From: Lujinxingia litoralis
Lineage (GTDB): Bacteria > Myxococcota_A > Bradymonadia > Bradymonadales > Bradymonadaceae
DNA length: 64,000 nucleotides
Assembly: GCF_003260125.1 (NCBI RefSeq)
Contig: NZ_QHKO01000005.1
Coordinates: 360,250-424,249, forward strand
Reading direction: 5' to 3'
Shown here: positions 30,162-38,726 of the stretch, one piece after another
Layout of the letters: each line of letters starts with the position of its first letter
How positions within the stretch are numbered: position 1 is the stretch's first letter
Program-made: the position numbers and the translations under genes
The notes under the pieces: generated by a model
What the model was told of the DNA's origin: nothing
The model's database searches: none
Seen by the model: the letters and a program-made list of their open reading frames with translations, nothing else

Positions 30162-30772
30162 CCGTCGTCCAGGTCTTTGAGCCAGATCTCCATGACTTCG
30201 GGCACTTCCTCCACCGTGGCGATCTCCTTCCAGCGCATCATCGTGCGGATCTGCGGCTGGCGTTCATAGCCTCGCCGCCGCCAGAAGTCATCCAGCGGCT
30301 GCCAGCCCTCGGGGCGATCGGGATGGTCGGGCGGGCGGACCACCGCGGCGAAGCAGGCGAAGCGAAAGCGCCCCAGGTCCCGCACGTGGGCCTCGCGCTC
30401 CTCAAAGAAGCGCACGCCCACGCCCTGGCCGCGATACTCGGGAAGGAGCACCGATTCGGCCAGATAGAAGATCGCGTCGACATCATAGCCCAGCTCGTTA
30501 AAGGGGCGCTGAAAGTCTTCGTCGCTGGCCGCCATCGGCATGCCCGTCGACACCCCGACCACCCGTTCCCCATCAAACGCGGCGACCAGCACGCTCTCCG
30601 CGCTCTCCAGATACCGGGCCAGGTAGCGCCGCTCGTAATCCAGGTCGCCATCGTAGAGGTAGGGGTAGGTGCGAAAAATTTCGATCCGCAAACGCGCCAG
30701 ATCGTCGATGTAGCGATGAACCGATTCGCCGCTGAGGCGACGAACCTCCACCGGGCCAGCTTCCTGCGACAT
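30158..30772 (-). CDS. GNAT-family N-acetyltransferase
   Basis: A 204-residue protein. The acetyl-CoA loop region is YLAESVLLPEYRGQGVGVRFFEEREAH, with the Q/RxxGxG/A motif as RGQGVG. The N-terminal LARLRIEIFRTYPYLYDGD is typical of a well-spread GNAT subfamily found beside nitrilase-family hydrolases. I start at ATG 30772 with GGGAG upstream; the frame extends 11 codons further to an earlier ATG. It overlaps the nitrilase-family gene by 4 bases. Confidence 0.85.
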   Translation of the reverse strand: MSQEAGPVEVRRLSGESVHRYIDDLARLRIEIFRTYPYLYDGDLDYERRYLARYLESAESVLVAAFDGERVVGVSTGMPMAASDEDFQRPFNELGYDVDAIFYLAESVLLPEYRGQGVGVRFFEEREAHVRDLGRFRFACFAAVVRPPDHPDRPEGWQPLDDFWRRRGYERQPQIRTMMRWKEIATVEEVPEVMEIWLKDLDDG

Positions 30773-30828
30773 GGTCACGTCACTCCCGTCACGCGCCCGC
30801 ATCACCGCGGCGAGCTTGAGGTTAGAGG

Positions 30829-31458
30829 TTATTTGGTCCCGTAGAGGCGGTCTCCGGCGTCACCGAGCCCGGGGACGATGTAGCCCTTCTCGTTGAGCTT
30901 TTCGTCGATGGCCGCGGTGTAGATCGGCACATCCGGATGCCGCTCCCGCATATGCGCCACGCCCTCGGGGGCGGCCAGCAGGCACATAAATTTGATCGAC
31001 CGGGGCTCAAACGCCTTAATGCGCGCCACCGCCGCCGCCGCCGAATGCCCGGTGGCCAGCATCGGATCGACGACGATCACGTCGCGGTCGTCCATCTGCT
31101 CGGGCAACTTCAGGTAGTACTCCACCGGCTGCAGCGTCTCCGGATCGCGATAAAGGCCGATATGCCCCACCCGTGCCGAGGGCAGGAGTTGCAGGAGCGG
31201 ATCGACAAAGCCCACCCCGGCGCGAAGAATCGGCACGATGACCAGCTTTTTACCCACCAGATGAGGGGCCTTCATGGTGGTGAGCGGGGTCTGGATCTCG
31301 GCGTACTCGATCGGCAAATCCCGGGTCACCTCGTAGCCCAGCAAGAGCGCCACCTCGCCCATCAGGCTGCGGAAAGCCGCGGTGGTGGTGTCTTTCTCGC
31401 GCATCAGCGAGAGTTTATGCTGAATGAGCGGGTGATCGATGACGGTGACATCTTCCAT
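30829..31458 (-). CDS. upp: Uracil phosphoribosyltransferase
   Basis: A 209-residue enzyme of pyrimidine salvage forming UMP from uracil and PRPP. Diagnostic segments are [12 protein letters not shown] near the start, [11 protein letters not shown], the PRPP loop [15 protein letters not shown] and the C-terminal [16 protein letters not shown]. The start is ATG 31458 with GGAGGTGG upstream, which gives the normal family length. Confidence 0.97.
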   Translation of the reverse strand: MEDVTVIDHPLIQHKLSLMREKDTTTAAFRSLMGEVALLLGYEVTRDLPIEYAEIQTPLTTMKAPHLVGKKLVIVPILRAGVGFVDPLLQLLPSARVGHIGLYRDPETLQPVEYYLKLPEQMDDRDVIVVDPMLATGHSAAAAVARIKAFEPRSIKFMCLLAAPEGVAHMRERHPDVPIYTAAIDEKLNEKGYIVPGLGDAGDRLYGTK

Positions 31459-31554
31459 GGTCCACCTCCACTGAGGGCCGGCTTCGGGGCGCGGCCATTT
31501 TAAACATCTCGCAGGTAGGTAATCGCTGGCCGGGAGCCGGTCAAGCACGGGCTC

Positions 31555-32262
31555 TCAGGTGCGTCCGGCCACCACCAGCAGCGCCCCGTTGATCGGGTTC
31601 TCTGCCGCCGGACACAGCCCGTAAATGATGCCGGCCAGCTCGGCCGGGTCGACCCAGGTTTCGAAGTCGGCATCGGGCATATCCTGGCGGTTGGCCTCGG
31701 TATCGATGATCGAGGGCTGCACCGCGTTGATCGTCACATCGCTGGCCCGGACCTCGTCGGCCACCGCACTCACCAGCGCATTGAGCCCGGCCTTGGTCGC
31801 CGCGTAGGCCCCCTCGCCAGCCCCGGGCTTGAGCGTGGAGCGCGAGCTGATCAGGACCACCCGACCGTGGCCGCGCTCTTTCATCGCCCCCATCACCTCG
31901 CGCACCATGTAGAGCGAGGAGCGCAGGTTGACGTCGACCAAAAAGTCGATGTCATCGGGAGCGATCGCCTCAATCGGCGACCACCGAAAACCGCCGGCGC
32001 AGTGCACCAGAACATCGATGGGCCCGAGTTCCTGACGCACCCGGGCGGCTGCGTCGGCGATGGCCTGCGCATCGGTCACGTTGACCTGGGCGCGCCATAC
32101 GCCCTGCTGCTCGGGGTCTTCCACGAGCTTGCCCTGCCCCGGAGCGTGAAGATCCCAGCCCACGACCCGCTCGCCATGCTCCACAAAGTGGCGCACCACA
32201 TGCTCACCCAGGGCACCGGCAGCGCCGGTGACCACCACCACGCGTTGTTGTGTGTTCGTCAT
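31555..32262 (-). CDS. Short-chain dehydrogenase/reductase
   Basis: A 235-residue SDR. The NAD(P) loop is VVTGAAGALGEHV, with CAGG in the position of NNAG, the catalytic Ser in VVLISSRS, and YAATKAG for Tyr and Lys. The acidic GWDLHAP after strand 2 suggests NAD preference. The substrate is unknown. AAGGAGC precedes ATG 32262. The C-terminus ending NPINGALLVVAGRT is typical of the family. Confidence 0.9.
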   Translation of the reverse strand: MTNTQQRVVVVTGAAGALGEHVVRHFVEHGERVVGWDLHAPGQGKLVEDPEQQGVWRAQVNVTDAQAIADAAARVRQELGPIDVLVHCAGGFRWSPIEAIAPDDIDFLVDVNLRSSLYMVREVMGAMKERGHGRVVLISSRSTLKPGAGEGAYAATKAGLNALVSAVADEVRASDVTINAVQPSIIDTEANRQDMPDADFETWVDPAELAGIIYGLCPAAENPINGALLVVAGRT

Positions 32263-32415
32263 CCAAGCTCCTTGCAAGATCTGCGATTGCTCTCGGGGTT
32301 CCAGATGGCCACCGTCACCGAGGTGCACATGTTGTGCGATGGCCGCCAACGCTCCGGGTCGTCGCGGCGATTCAGAGCGATGCCATATCCATGACTTCTA
32401 CATCAGGGGGGGAAG

Positions 32416-33816
32416 ATGTCCACCAACCACGTTGGGCAGTGTTCGTTCTGGCGCGTCGTTACGCCGGTGCTTGTATCATGGGCCTTTACCGGCTGTCATG
32501 CCGTGCCCGCCACGCCACCCGAAGAAGCCGACACCCCGGCCCTCTCCGAGGCCGCGCTACAACAGGCCCTCGACCAGCACTGGACCGAGCTGATGGCCGA
32601 TCTGGCGCTCTCCCCGGGGGAGGCATCGACCGAGGACATCGACTGGAGCTACCGCGTCGATAAGGGCTGCCCGCTGGTGTATGACTACGTGATCGATGCC
32701 CCCCTGAGCCCCACCGTGGGCCGCCAGAGCACCGGACGCCTGGAGCTGCGCGCGTCTCCAGACGATGCCGAGCGCTTCCAGCTCATCAACCGCGCCGCCG
32801 GGCTCTACCCGATCTATCAGGGGATCCGCTACCCCGGCCGAGAGTGGTGGCACGATCAGCTGGAGCCGGTCGCGGTGACCTTCTCCCCCGGCGGGCTGCT
32901 GCCCGAGACACCGCTGCGCTCCCCCTGGCAGCTGAAATCCCCGGCGCTCTCCGTCACCGGGCTCTTTCCCCCGCTGCCCTCCATCGAGCACGATGCACTC
33001 TGGCCGGTGCTCGCCAGCGCCGGTGCCGGCGCCGGCATCACCGCCGAGCTGCACTCCTCGGCCGAGGGCCCCGCACTCCCCGTGCGCCAGGTTCGGGTGG
33101 CCGAGGAGGTCGCCACCGACAAAGAACGCGCCCGAGTCCTCATGGCCCGCGGCGTCGACGAGCGCGGCGCCTTCCTGGGCCGCTACCTGCTCTCGGAGCA
33201 CGGTCACGTGATCGCCGGCGCCTTCGTCACCCCGGCCGCTCCCGACCAGGTGGCCCACGGCAGCATGCGCCTGACCGGAACCTGCGACGGGGTGGCCATG
33301 CGCCCGGCGCCCCAACCCGTCGACGATCGCAGCCTGATGGTGGCCGCCTGGTCACACTTCACCCGGGCCGCGCAAGAACACTCCTGGGAGCGGGCTCTGC
33401 GCCTCTTCGCCCCCGCGCTCCGAGAGACCCACGGCGATGACGCCATCTCCGCGCTCCTGGCTGACCATGTCTCCCTGGCCGGCCCCCAGGCCCTGGGCCA
33501 ACTCACCCCCTCGTCTCCCCTCTCCGTCGACGATCAGGGCGTCACCCTGGTGGTCTACGGCCGCCAGGTCAGCGACCAGGGCCTGGCCACCCCGGTGATC
33601 ACCCGCGTCGACGCCTCCCAGACCCCCGAAGGCCTGCGCATTCACGCCCTGCGCTCAACCACCGACCCGCAGATGAGCCGCTGGGACGTGCTCGAACTCA
33701 CCGAGGGCGCGCTGCGCAGCGGCGTGGCCACCGCCGCTCCCGCTCCTACCGGCGATGACACTCCCGGGGCTCCCGGCGACAACGCTCCCGACGAAGCGGG
33801 GGGCGAAGGCCGCTAA
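32416..33816 (+). CDS. Lipoprotein of unknown function
   Basis: A 466-residue protein with a signal peptide ending in the lipobox AFTGC and a GGGGGGA ribosome site. I do not recognise a domain. The N-terminal part contains IDWSYRVDKGCPLVYDY, the middle is beta-rich, and the region near residues 300-350 (SLMVAAWSHFTRAAQEHSWERALRLF) is helical and might be a tetratricopeptide- or NTF2-like element. The C-terminus is Pro/Gly/Asp-rich. It lies upstream of the zinc-ribbon/kinase fusion on the same strand with a 106-base gap that contains a hairpin. Confidence 0.7.
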   Translation: MSTNHVGQCSFWRVVTPVLVSWAFTGCHAVPATPPEEADTPALSEAALQQALDQHWTELMADLALSPGEASTEDIDWSYRVDKGCPLVYDYVIDAPLSPTVGRQSTGRLELRASPDDAERFQLINRAAGLYPIYQGIRYPGREWWHDQLEPVAVTFSPGGLLPETPLRSPWQLKSPALSVTGLFPPLPSIEHDALWPVLASAGAGAGITAELHSSAEGPALPVRQVRVAEEVATDKERARVLMARGVDERGAFLGRYLLSEHGHVIAGAFVTPAAPDQVAHGSMRLTGTCDGVAMRPAPQPVDDRSLMVAAWSHFTRAAQEHSWERALRLFAPALRETHGDDAISALLADHVSLAGPQALGQLTPSSPLSVDDQGVTLVVYGRQVSDQGLATPVITRVDASQTPEGLRIHALRSTTDPQMSRWDVLELTEGALRSGVATAAPAPTGDDTPGAPGDNAPDEAGGEGR

Positions 33817-33922
33817 ATTCTTTCATTTTGCGTCGCACATGGTAACCCTCAAGGGGCGCGCGCGTAGAGACGCGCCTTACTGCCCCTTGAGTCCCTGGTC
33901 GCCCGAAGTCCCCGCTGACGCC

Positions 33923-36553
33923 ATGTCCGACGACGCCCCCCTGCTGCGCGACATTGAGTGCACGAGCTGCGCCGCCCGCTTTCGTGTGCGAGGCCCCGCC
34001 GGCCAGGCGCTGGCCCCGGCCGTCGACTGCCCGCTCTGTGGCGCCCCGATCACGCTGGCCCGCACGACAAGCGCGAGCGCTGGCTGGGCCCGGGTCCAGC
34101 ACGCCAACGTCTTCGGCCACCAGACGCCTCCCCCCGCTCCAGACGCGCCTCGCCAGGCCTCGGTTCACAGCGGTGTCACGGCGGACACCGCCGGCGACAC
34201 CCTGGCGAGTCCGGACATCCCCCGGCCCCGGCTGGGGCTTTTTGAATCACGCGCGGCGCAGCCGCGCGCGCCCGAGGCCGACCGCCGCGACCCGATGCGC
34301 CCGCTGGCCGCAGCCCTCCTCCGGGAGCTCCGCGGCAAAAACACCGCGCTGGCCACCGAGCAGCCTCCCGCCACCAAGCCCTCCCCCATCCGCAGCACAC
34401 CGGGCTCCCGCGACGATCTCAGCGCGCTGGACGAAGGCTGGGGCGAGGACTGGATCTCCGACGTCGTCAGCGAGGCGGCCGACGAGATCTTTATCGTCGA
34501 CGACACACCCCGCCCCTTCGATCGTCTCCCCGGCGCCGACGACGCCCGCCAGCCGGCCTCCGAGCCGGCCGACAACGCCGCCGCAGACGACGCCGACACG
34601 CTTGAAACCGCCGCCGCGCTCGAAACCGCCGACACGCTTGAAACCGCCGCCGCGCTTGAAACCGCCGCCGCGCTCGAAACCGCCGCCGCGCCGCAGGCAT
34701 CCCCACCGCCGCCCCCTCCCACCGAGGTACCGCCGGCGCCCGCGCCCCAGGCGCCGGCCCCCCAACCGGCGCACGCCTCGCAACGCCCGGAAAAGCGCGC
34801 GCCAGACGCCTCGTCAGCCCCCCTGGCCGATCCCTTCAACATCGCCCGGGTCCTGCAAAGCGCCGCCCCGACCGCCGCGCGCTACCGCCTGAAAATCGGC
34901 GACGCGGTCTACGGAAATATCGACTTTCAAACCCTGCTGGCCCTCTTCCAGCGGGGCATCTGGGTGGTGGCCGACGCCATCGCCGAAGACGAGGGCCCCT
35001 TCATCGCCCTCGAAGAGCACCCGATCTACGAGCGGATTCAGGCCTCGCTGGCCCGCGGACTCCACGCGATGCTCCTGGCTCACGCCACGCGCCATCCCCT
35101 CAAAGCCTCGGCCGACATTTCCCCCCCGGCCATCCGCGCCGAGCTGGCCGAAACCGCCCCGCTCCCGCTGGAGCGCTCGCTGTGGAGCCGCCTGGGCACC
35201 GGCCACGTGCTCCCCTGGACCCTGGCCCTGATCGCCACCGGCGTGGCCAGCGCCGCGGTGACCTACGCCTCCCTGGCCCCGGGCGCCTCCGCCCTCCCGA
35301 GCGCCTCGCAGGCCGCGACCTACGCGCCGGCGCTCGCCGTGGAGCCCCTCTTCATCGACGACTTCGCCCTGGACCGTGAACGCCAGCGCCGCCAGGCCGA
35401 GGCCATCGACGTGGCCGCCGAAGAGGCCTCCCAGGCCCTGGCTCAGGCCGCTGCCCCCGACCAACTCGCCAGCGAAGCCCTGGCGCGCGGCGAACACCTG
35501 CTGGCGCGCCAGATCCTGACCCGGGCCTACCGCCAGGCTCCCACTCCCGGCGCCCTGCAGAGCCTCTTTGACCGCGCGCTAGAACACGATCCGACCCTCT
35601 ACACCCCCACCGAAACGCTGCTCACCGCCGACAACGCCGCGCTACGCGCCCTGGGCGGCGGCCGCTCGGTCAGCCTGCGCGTGGTCGAGGAGGGGCAGAC
35701 CCGCTACGCCTTCAAGCCCGCCCAACTCGAATGGGAAGACGGCTGGAAGACCGAGATCGCCGCCTACCGCCTCTGCCAGATCTTGCCCTGCGGCTTTATC
35801 GTCCCCGAAAACAAACACGCCCGCATCAGCCGCGACGACTTCGACGCGCTCTACGCCCGCGTCAACACCTCGCGCCAGCGCGACTACGCCCGCGAACGTT
35901 TTGAAGACCTGCGCTGGGTCCTCGAAGCCGACGACGCCGGCCAGGACCAGGAGTTCCTCCACGGCGTCATCAAAGACTGGGTGCCCGAGATCCACCAGTG
36001 GCCCATCGAGTACGTCGACACCTGGACGCCCCTGGTCGACCTCCACGCCGACCCGCAGCTTCTGGAGCAGCCCGCGCACCACGTCGTCGAAAAGGTCATC
36101 GATGCCGACACCACCGGCCAGGCCCAGCGCCTCCGCAACCAGCTCGGCGACACCACCACCCGCCAGCTCGCCAGCCAGCTCTCCAACCTCACCGTCTTCG
36201 ATTACCTGACCAACAACTTCGACCGCTACAGCACCGTCGAAGACTACTACGGGGTGAACAACCACTTCGTGGCCGGCTCCTTTTTGAGCCTGGACAACGG
36301 CGCCGCCTTCCAGTTCCAACCCATGGCCGTGGTCGAACGCCGCCTGCCCCGGGTCACCCGCTTTAGCCGCGCGATGATCGACGCGGTGCGCATGATGCGC
36401 CCCGAAGTCGTCGACCCCATCCTCTTCCCCGCCCAGGACAGCCGCGACCGCCTGCGCCTCAAAGTCTTCTGGCAGCAGCGCGAAAAGCTGCTGATGTACG
36501 TCGACCGCCTGGTCGCCGAGCATGGCGAAGAAGCCGTCTACGCGTTTGACTGA
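33923..36553 (+). CDS. Zinc-ribbon, transmembrane, FAM20/HipA-like kinase fusion
   Basis: An 876-residue protein starting at ATG 33923; earlier frames read through a hairpin and the previous gene. Order: zinc ribbon (CTSC...CPLC, residues of about 12-45), a long disordered linker with repeated ETAAAL units (about 225-260), a small alpha/beta domain near 310-380 (IGDAVYGNIDFQTLLALFQRG), a membrane segment near 425-450, a helical stretch, then a C-terminal domain of about 330 residues. That domain has YAFKP near residue 595, TEIAAYRLCQILPCGFIVP, FDYLTNNFDRYS near 762 and FLSLDNGAAFQF near 788. This resembles the Lys, Asp and DN metal sites of FAM20/Four-jointed and HipA-type kinases. Activity and side of the membrane are inference. 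Confidence 0.75.
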   Translation: MSDDAPLLRDIECTSCAARFRVRGPAGQALAPAVDCPLCGAPITLARTTSASAGWARVQHANVFGHQTPPPAPDAPRQASVHSGVTADTAGDTLASPDIPRPRLGLFESRAAQPRAPEADRRDPMRPLAAALLRELRGKNTALATEQPPATKPSPIRSTPGSRDDLSALDEGWGEDWISDVVSEAADEIFIVDDTPRPFDRLPGADDARQPASEPADNAAADDADTLETAAALETADTLETAAALETAAALETAAAPQASPPPPPPTEVPPAPAPQAPAPQPAHASQRPEKRAPDASSAPLADPFNIARVLQSAAPTAARYRLKIGDAVYGNIDFQTLLALFQRGIWVVADAIAEDEGPFIALEEHPIYERIQASLARGLHAMLLAHATRHPLKASADISPPAIRAELAETAPLPLERSLWSRLGTGHVLPWTLALIATGVASAAVTYASLAPGASALPSASQAATYAPALAVEPLFIDDFALDRERQRRQAEAIDVAAEEASQALAQAAAPDQLASEALARGEHLLARQILTRAYRQAPTPGALQSLFDRALEHDPTLYTPTETLLTADNAALRALGGGRSVSLRVVEEGQTRYAFKPAQLEWEDGWKTEIAAYRLCQILPCGFIVPENKHARISRDDFDALYARVNTSRQRDYARERFEDLRWVLEADDAGQDQEFLHGVIKDWVPEIHQWPIEYVDTWTPLVDLHADPQLLEQPAHHVVEKVIDADTTGQAQRLRNQLGDTTTRQLASQLSNLTVFDYLTNNFDRYSTVEDYYGVNNHFVAGSFLSLDNGAAFQFQPMAVVERRLPRVTRFSRAMIDAVRMMRPEVVDPILFPAQDSRDRLRLKVFWQQREKLLMYVDRLVAEHGEEAVYAFD

Positions 36554-36594
36554 CGCCCCCCTCCCTCGCCAGACTCCCCCAACGCGCGCCCGCC

Positions 36595-38217
36595 TCAGCC
36601 CGCCGCCTCGGCCAGCGGCAACACCACCCGAAAACAGGAGCCCTCGCCAGGACGACTCTCACAGCCGAGCTCACCGCCCAGCTCATGGATCAGGCTGCGC
36701 GCCACAAAAAGCCCCAGCCCGGTGCCTCGCCCGGCGGGCTGCGTGGTAAAGAAGGGATCGAAGATCTGAGCGCTCAACGCCCCGGACATCCCCCGGCCGT
36801 TGTCCCGAACCTCAATCGACTCCGCCTCCTGCGTCCGCGCCGTGCGCACCACTACCTCCGGTGAGGCATGGGACGCGTCAAAGGCGTGAACCACGTTCAT
36901 CAGCAGGTTCACCAACACCAGGGTCATCTGCGCCGCATTCGCCCGCACCTGTCCCAGCGGCTCACCCACGCGCCGCAGCGTGGCCACCCGCTTGACCTCC
37001 CCGGCGCTGACCACCATCGCATCCGCCAGGCACTGCTCCAGATTAATCCAGCCCCGCGACTCGCCAGCCCCTCGCCCAAAGACCCCCATCCCCTCCACAA
37101 TACGCCGCATGCGCTGCACCCCGTCGAGCGCCTCGATCAGCGCCTCCTCCATCGACGCGGGGGAAACCTCACTGCCCCCCTGTAACGCCTGGAGCGCAAA
37201 GCGCATGTTGGCATCGACAAAGGCCAGGGGGTTGTTGATCTCGTGAGCCATCCCCGCCGCCAGCGTGCCCGCCGCCACCATGCGATCGTTGAGCAGCTGG
37301 CGAGCCTTCATGTTCTGATAGTCGCTCAAGTCACGGATCGCCGCCACCAACCCCCTCCCCGCCGAGGCATCCGGCTGCGGGCCAATGGTCGTCAGCGTCG
37401 TAAAACGCATCCCGTCGCTGCGCTCAAAGGTATCCTGATGCGAGCGCACCTCGGCCCCCCGTGAGATGGCCAACTCCAGCGCACAGGGCTCACCATCCCC
37501 GCCACAACGCCCCTGCGGGTGGACCAGGCCATGAAAGTCACGCCCCTGCAACACCTCGACCGGCTGCCCCAGCAGCCGCGCGACGCTGGCGTTGGCAAAG
37601 GTCACCTCCCCGGCCTCGTTGAGCGTGACCACCCCTTCACCAAGGCCGTGGACCATGGCGAGCGCCTGCGTGGCGCGCGCCTCCCAGGCCTGCGCTTGCT
37701 GCTGCGCCCGGTCGCGCGCCTCCTCGGCCAGCGCTGCCTGACGGGCACGCTTGAGCGTGGCCGCCGCCCCCTGCGCGAGCCGACTCGCCAGACGACGCGA
37801 ACGCCTGTCAAAGGGCCGCGTCCACGAGAGAAGCGCGAGCACCGCCTCAACCCCCTCCCCCAGATCCAGCGGCAGCGTCAGCCCCGAGGCCCAGGGCTCA
37901 TCCTCCGGGGGCGCAAGCTCTGCCGGCCCCGGACGCGCCGCCAGCGCGCCCACGTTAAGCCGCTGCCCCCAGGCCTCAAGCGAGGAGACCTCACCCTGAA
38001 CGTGGGCCGCCTTCACAACCCGCTCCCCCGACGTCTCCTGGATCACCACCACGCTCGCCACGCCAATCCGACCGGCCAGACACCCCGGCAGACGCTCCAC
38101 AAGCTCCTCCAGGCGCTCGTGCTCCATCCAACCGGCCATCACCTTGAGCAACGCGTCGACATCGTGTTCCGTGCTCACCCAATCCATCCGAGCCACCAGG
38201 TCCGTGTCGCTATCCAT
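36595..38217 (-). CDS. Soluble PAS-containing sensor histidine kinase
   Basis: A 540-residue protein without membrane segments. The N-terminal region of about 190 residues looks GAF-like (VASVVVIQETSGERVVKAA), then a coiled coil near 185-215, a PAS domain (LGEGVVTLNEAGEVTFANAS), the H-box AAGMAHEINNPLAFV with the phosphorylated His near 325, and a catalytic domain with NLLMNVVHAF, VRDNGRGM and GTGLGLFV. It is of the atypical NtrB/ZraS-like class common in Myxococcota. No response regulator is adjacent. The start is ATG 38217 with GGGGCGAGG upstream. Confidence 0.92.
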   Translation of the reverse strand: MDSDTDLVARMDWVSTEHDVDALLKVMAGWMEHERLEELVERLPGCLAGRIGVASVVVIQETSGERVVKAAHVQGEVSSLEAWGQRLNVGALAARPGPAELAPPEDEPWASGLTLPLDLGEGVEAVLALLSWTRPFDRRSRRLASRLAQGAAATLKRARQAALAEEARDRAQQQAQAWEARATQALAMVHGLGEGVVTLNEAGEVTFANASVARLLGQPVEVLQGRDFHGLVHPQGRCGGDGEPCALELAISRGAEVRSHQDTFERSDGMRFTTLTTIGPQPDASAGRGLVAAIRDLSDYQNMKARQLLNDRMVAAGTLAAGMAHEINNPLAFVDANMRFALQALQGGSEVSPASMEEALIEALDGVQRMRRIVEGMGVFGRGAGESRGWINLEQCLADAMVVSAGEVKRVATLRRVGEPLGQVRANAAQMTLVLVNLLMNVVHAFDASHASPEVVVRTARTQEAESIEVRDNGRGMSGALSAQIFDPFFTTQPAGRGTGLGLFVARSLIHELGGELGCESRPGEGSCFRVVLPLAEAAG

Positions 38218-38726
38218 AAGCCTCGCCCCTTTTTTTGCACATAACGCGCCGGTTTCAGCGAGCGACATTCAGGACGCCAGACTCACTGACAGCCCCCCGC
38301 GCGCGTGTGTCGAAATCGTGTGATAGAATCCTACTAAAATTTCACCATATGCAAAGCTTGATCGACACCGCACTTACCTCGCGGGCTCCCCACCGAACCC
38401 GACCACTCAGCCCTCTTACCTCCCCTTTTTCCCGACTAAATCACCCACGCAGCCCCCTGACCTACCATTTTACCCCGCTAAATCACCCACGCAGCCCCCT
38501 GACCTACCATTTTACCCCGCTAAATCGCCCACTCAGACCCCTGACCTTCCATTTTACCCCGCTAAATCGCCCACTCAGACCCCTGACCTTCCATTTTACC
38601 CCGCTAAATCGCCCGCTCAGATGCTCTCCCTGGCCCCCTCGCACGCGTCGCCCCTTGTCAGCCGACGCATTTTCGATGAGGCTCCGCACCGCGCTCTCTC
38701 TGGCCTCATCTGACACGGCTGCCGCC
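38218..38726. other. Intergenic region between divergent genes, mostly tandem repeats
   Basis: It holds the AT-rich stretch at about 38325-38355, the probable promoter zone of the histidine kinase, and a 42-bp tandem array. Because 42 is a multiple of 3 the frame of the downstream ATPase stays open through the array, but I see no ribosome site upstream of the array. Confidence 0.6.
38393..38624. repeat. 42-bp tandem repeat array
   Basis: The core CG(A)CTAAATC(A/G)CCCAC recurs at 38435, 38477, 38519, 38561 and 38603, exactly 42 bases apart, with a degenerate copy before the first. Copies two and three are almost identical to each other, as are copies four and five, which suggests duplication in blocks. 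The sequence differs from the 43-bp array at 8776. Confidence 0.9.

Noticed and set aside
33839..33922. Earlier start of the zinc-ribbon kinase fusion at ATG 33839
   Set aside because: This stretch forms a long hairpin (CTCAAGGGG with CCCCTTGAG) and has no ribosome site; the zinc ribbon begins properly from 33923.
34165..34842. Minus-strand frame with SAAAVSS repeats opposite the zinc-ribbon kinase gene
   Set aside because: It is the complement of the ETAAAL linker repeat and has no start signal.
38235..38726. Reading the 42-bp array as the N-terminus of the BREX-type ATPase
   Set aside because: The frame is open, but there is no ribosome site upstream of the array and the 14-residue repeats have no likeness to a protein domain. 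I keep the later start, with limited confidence.
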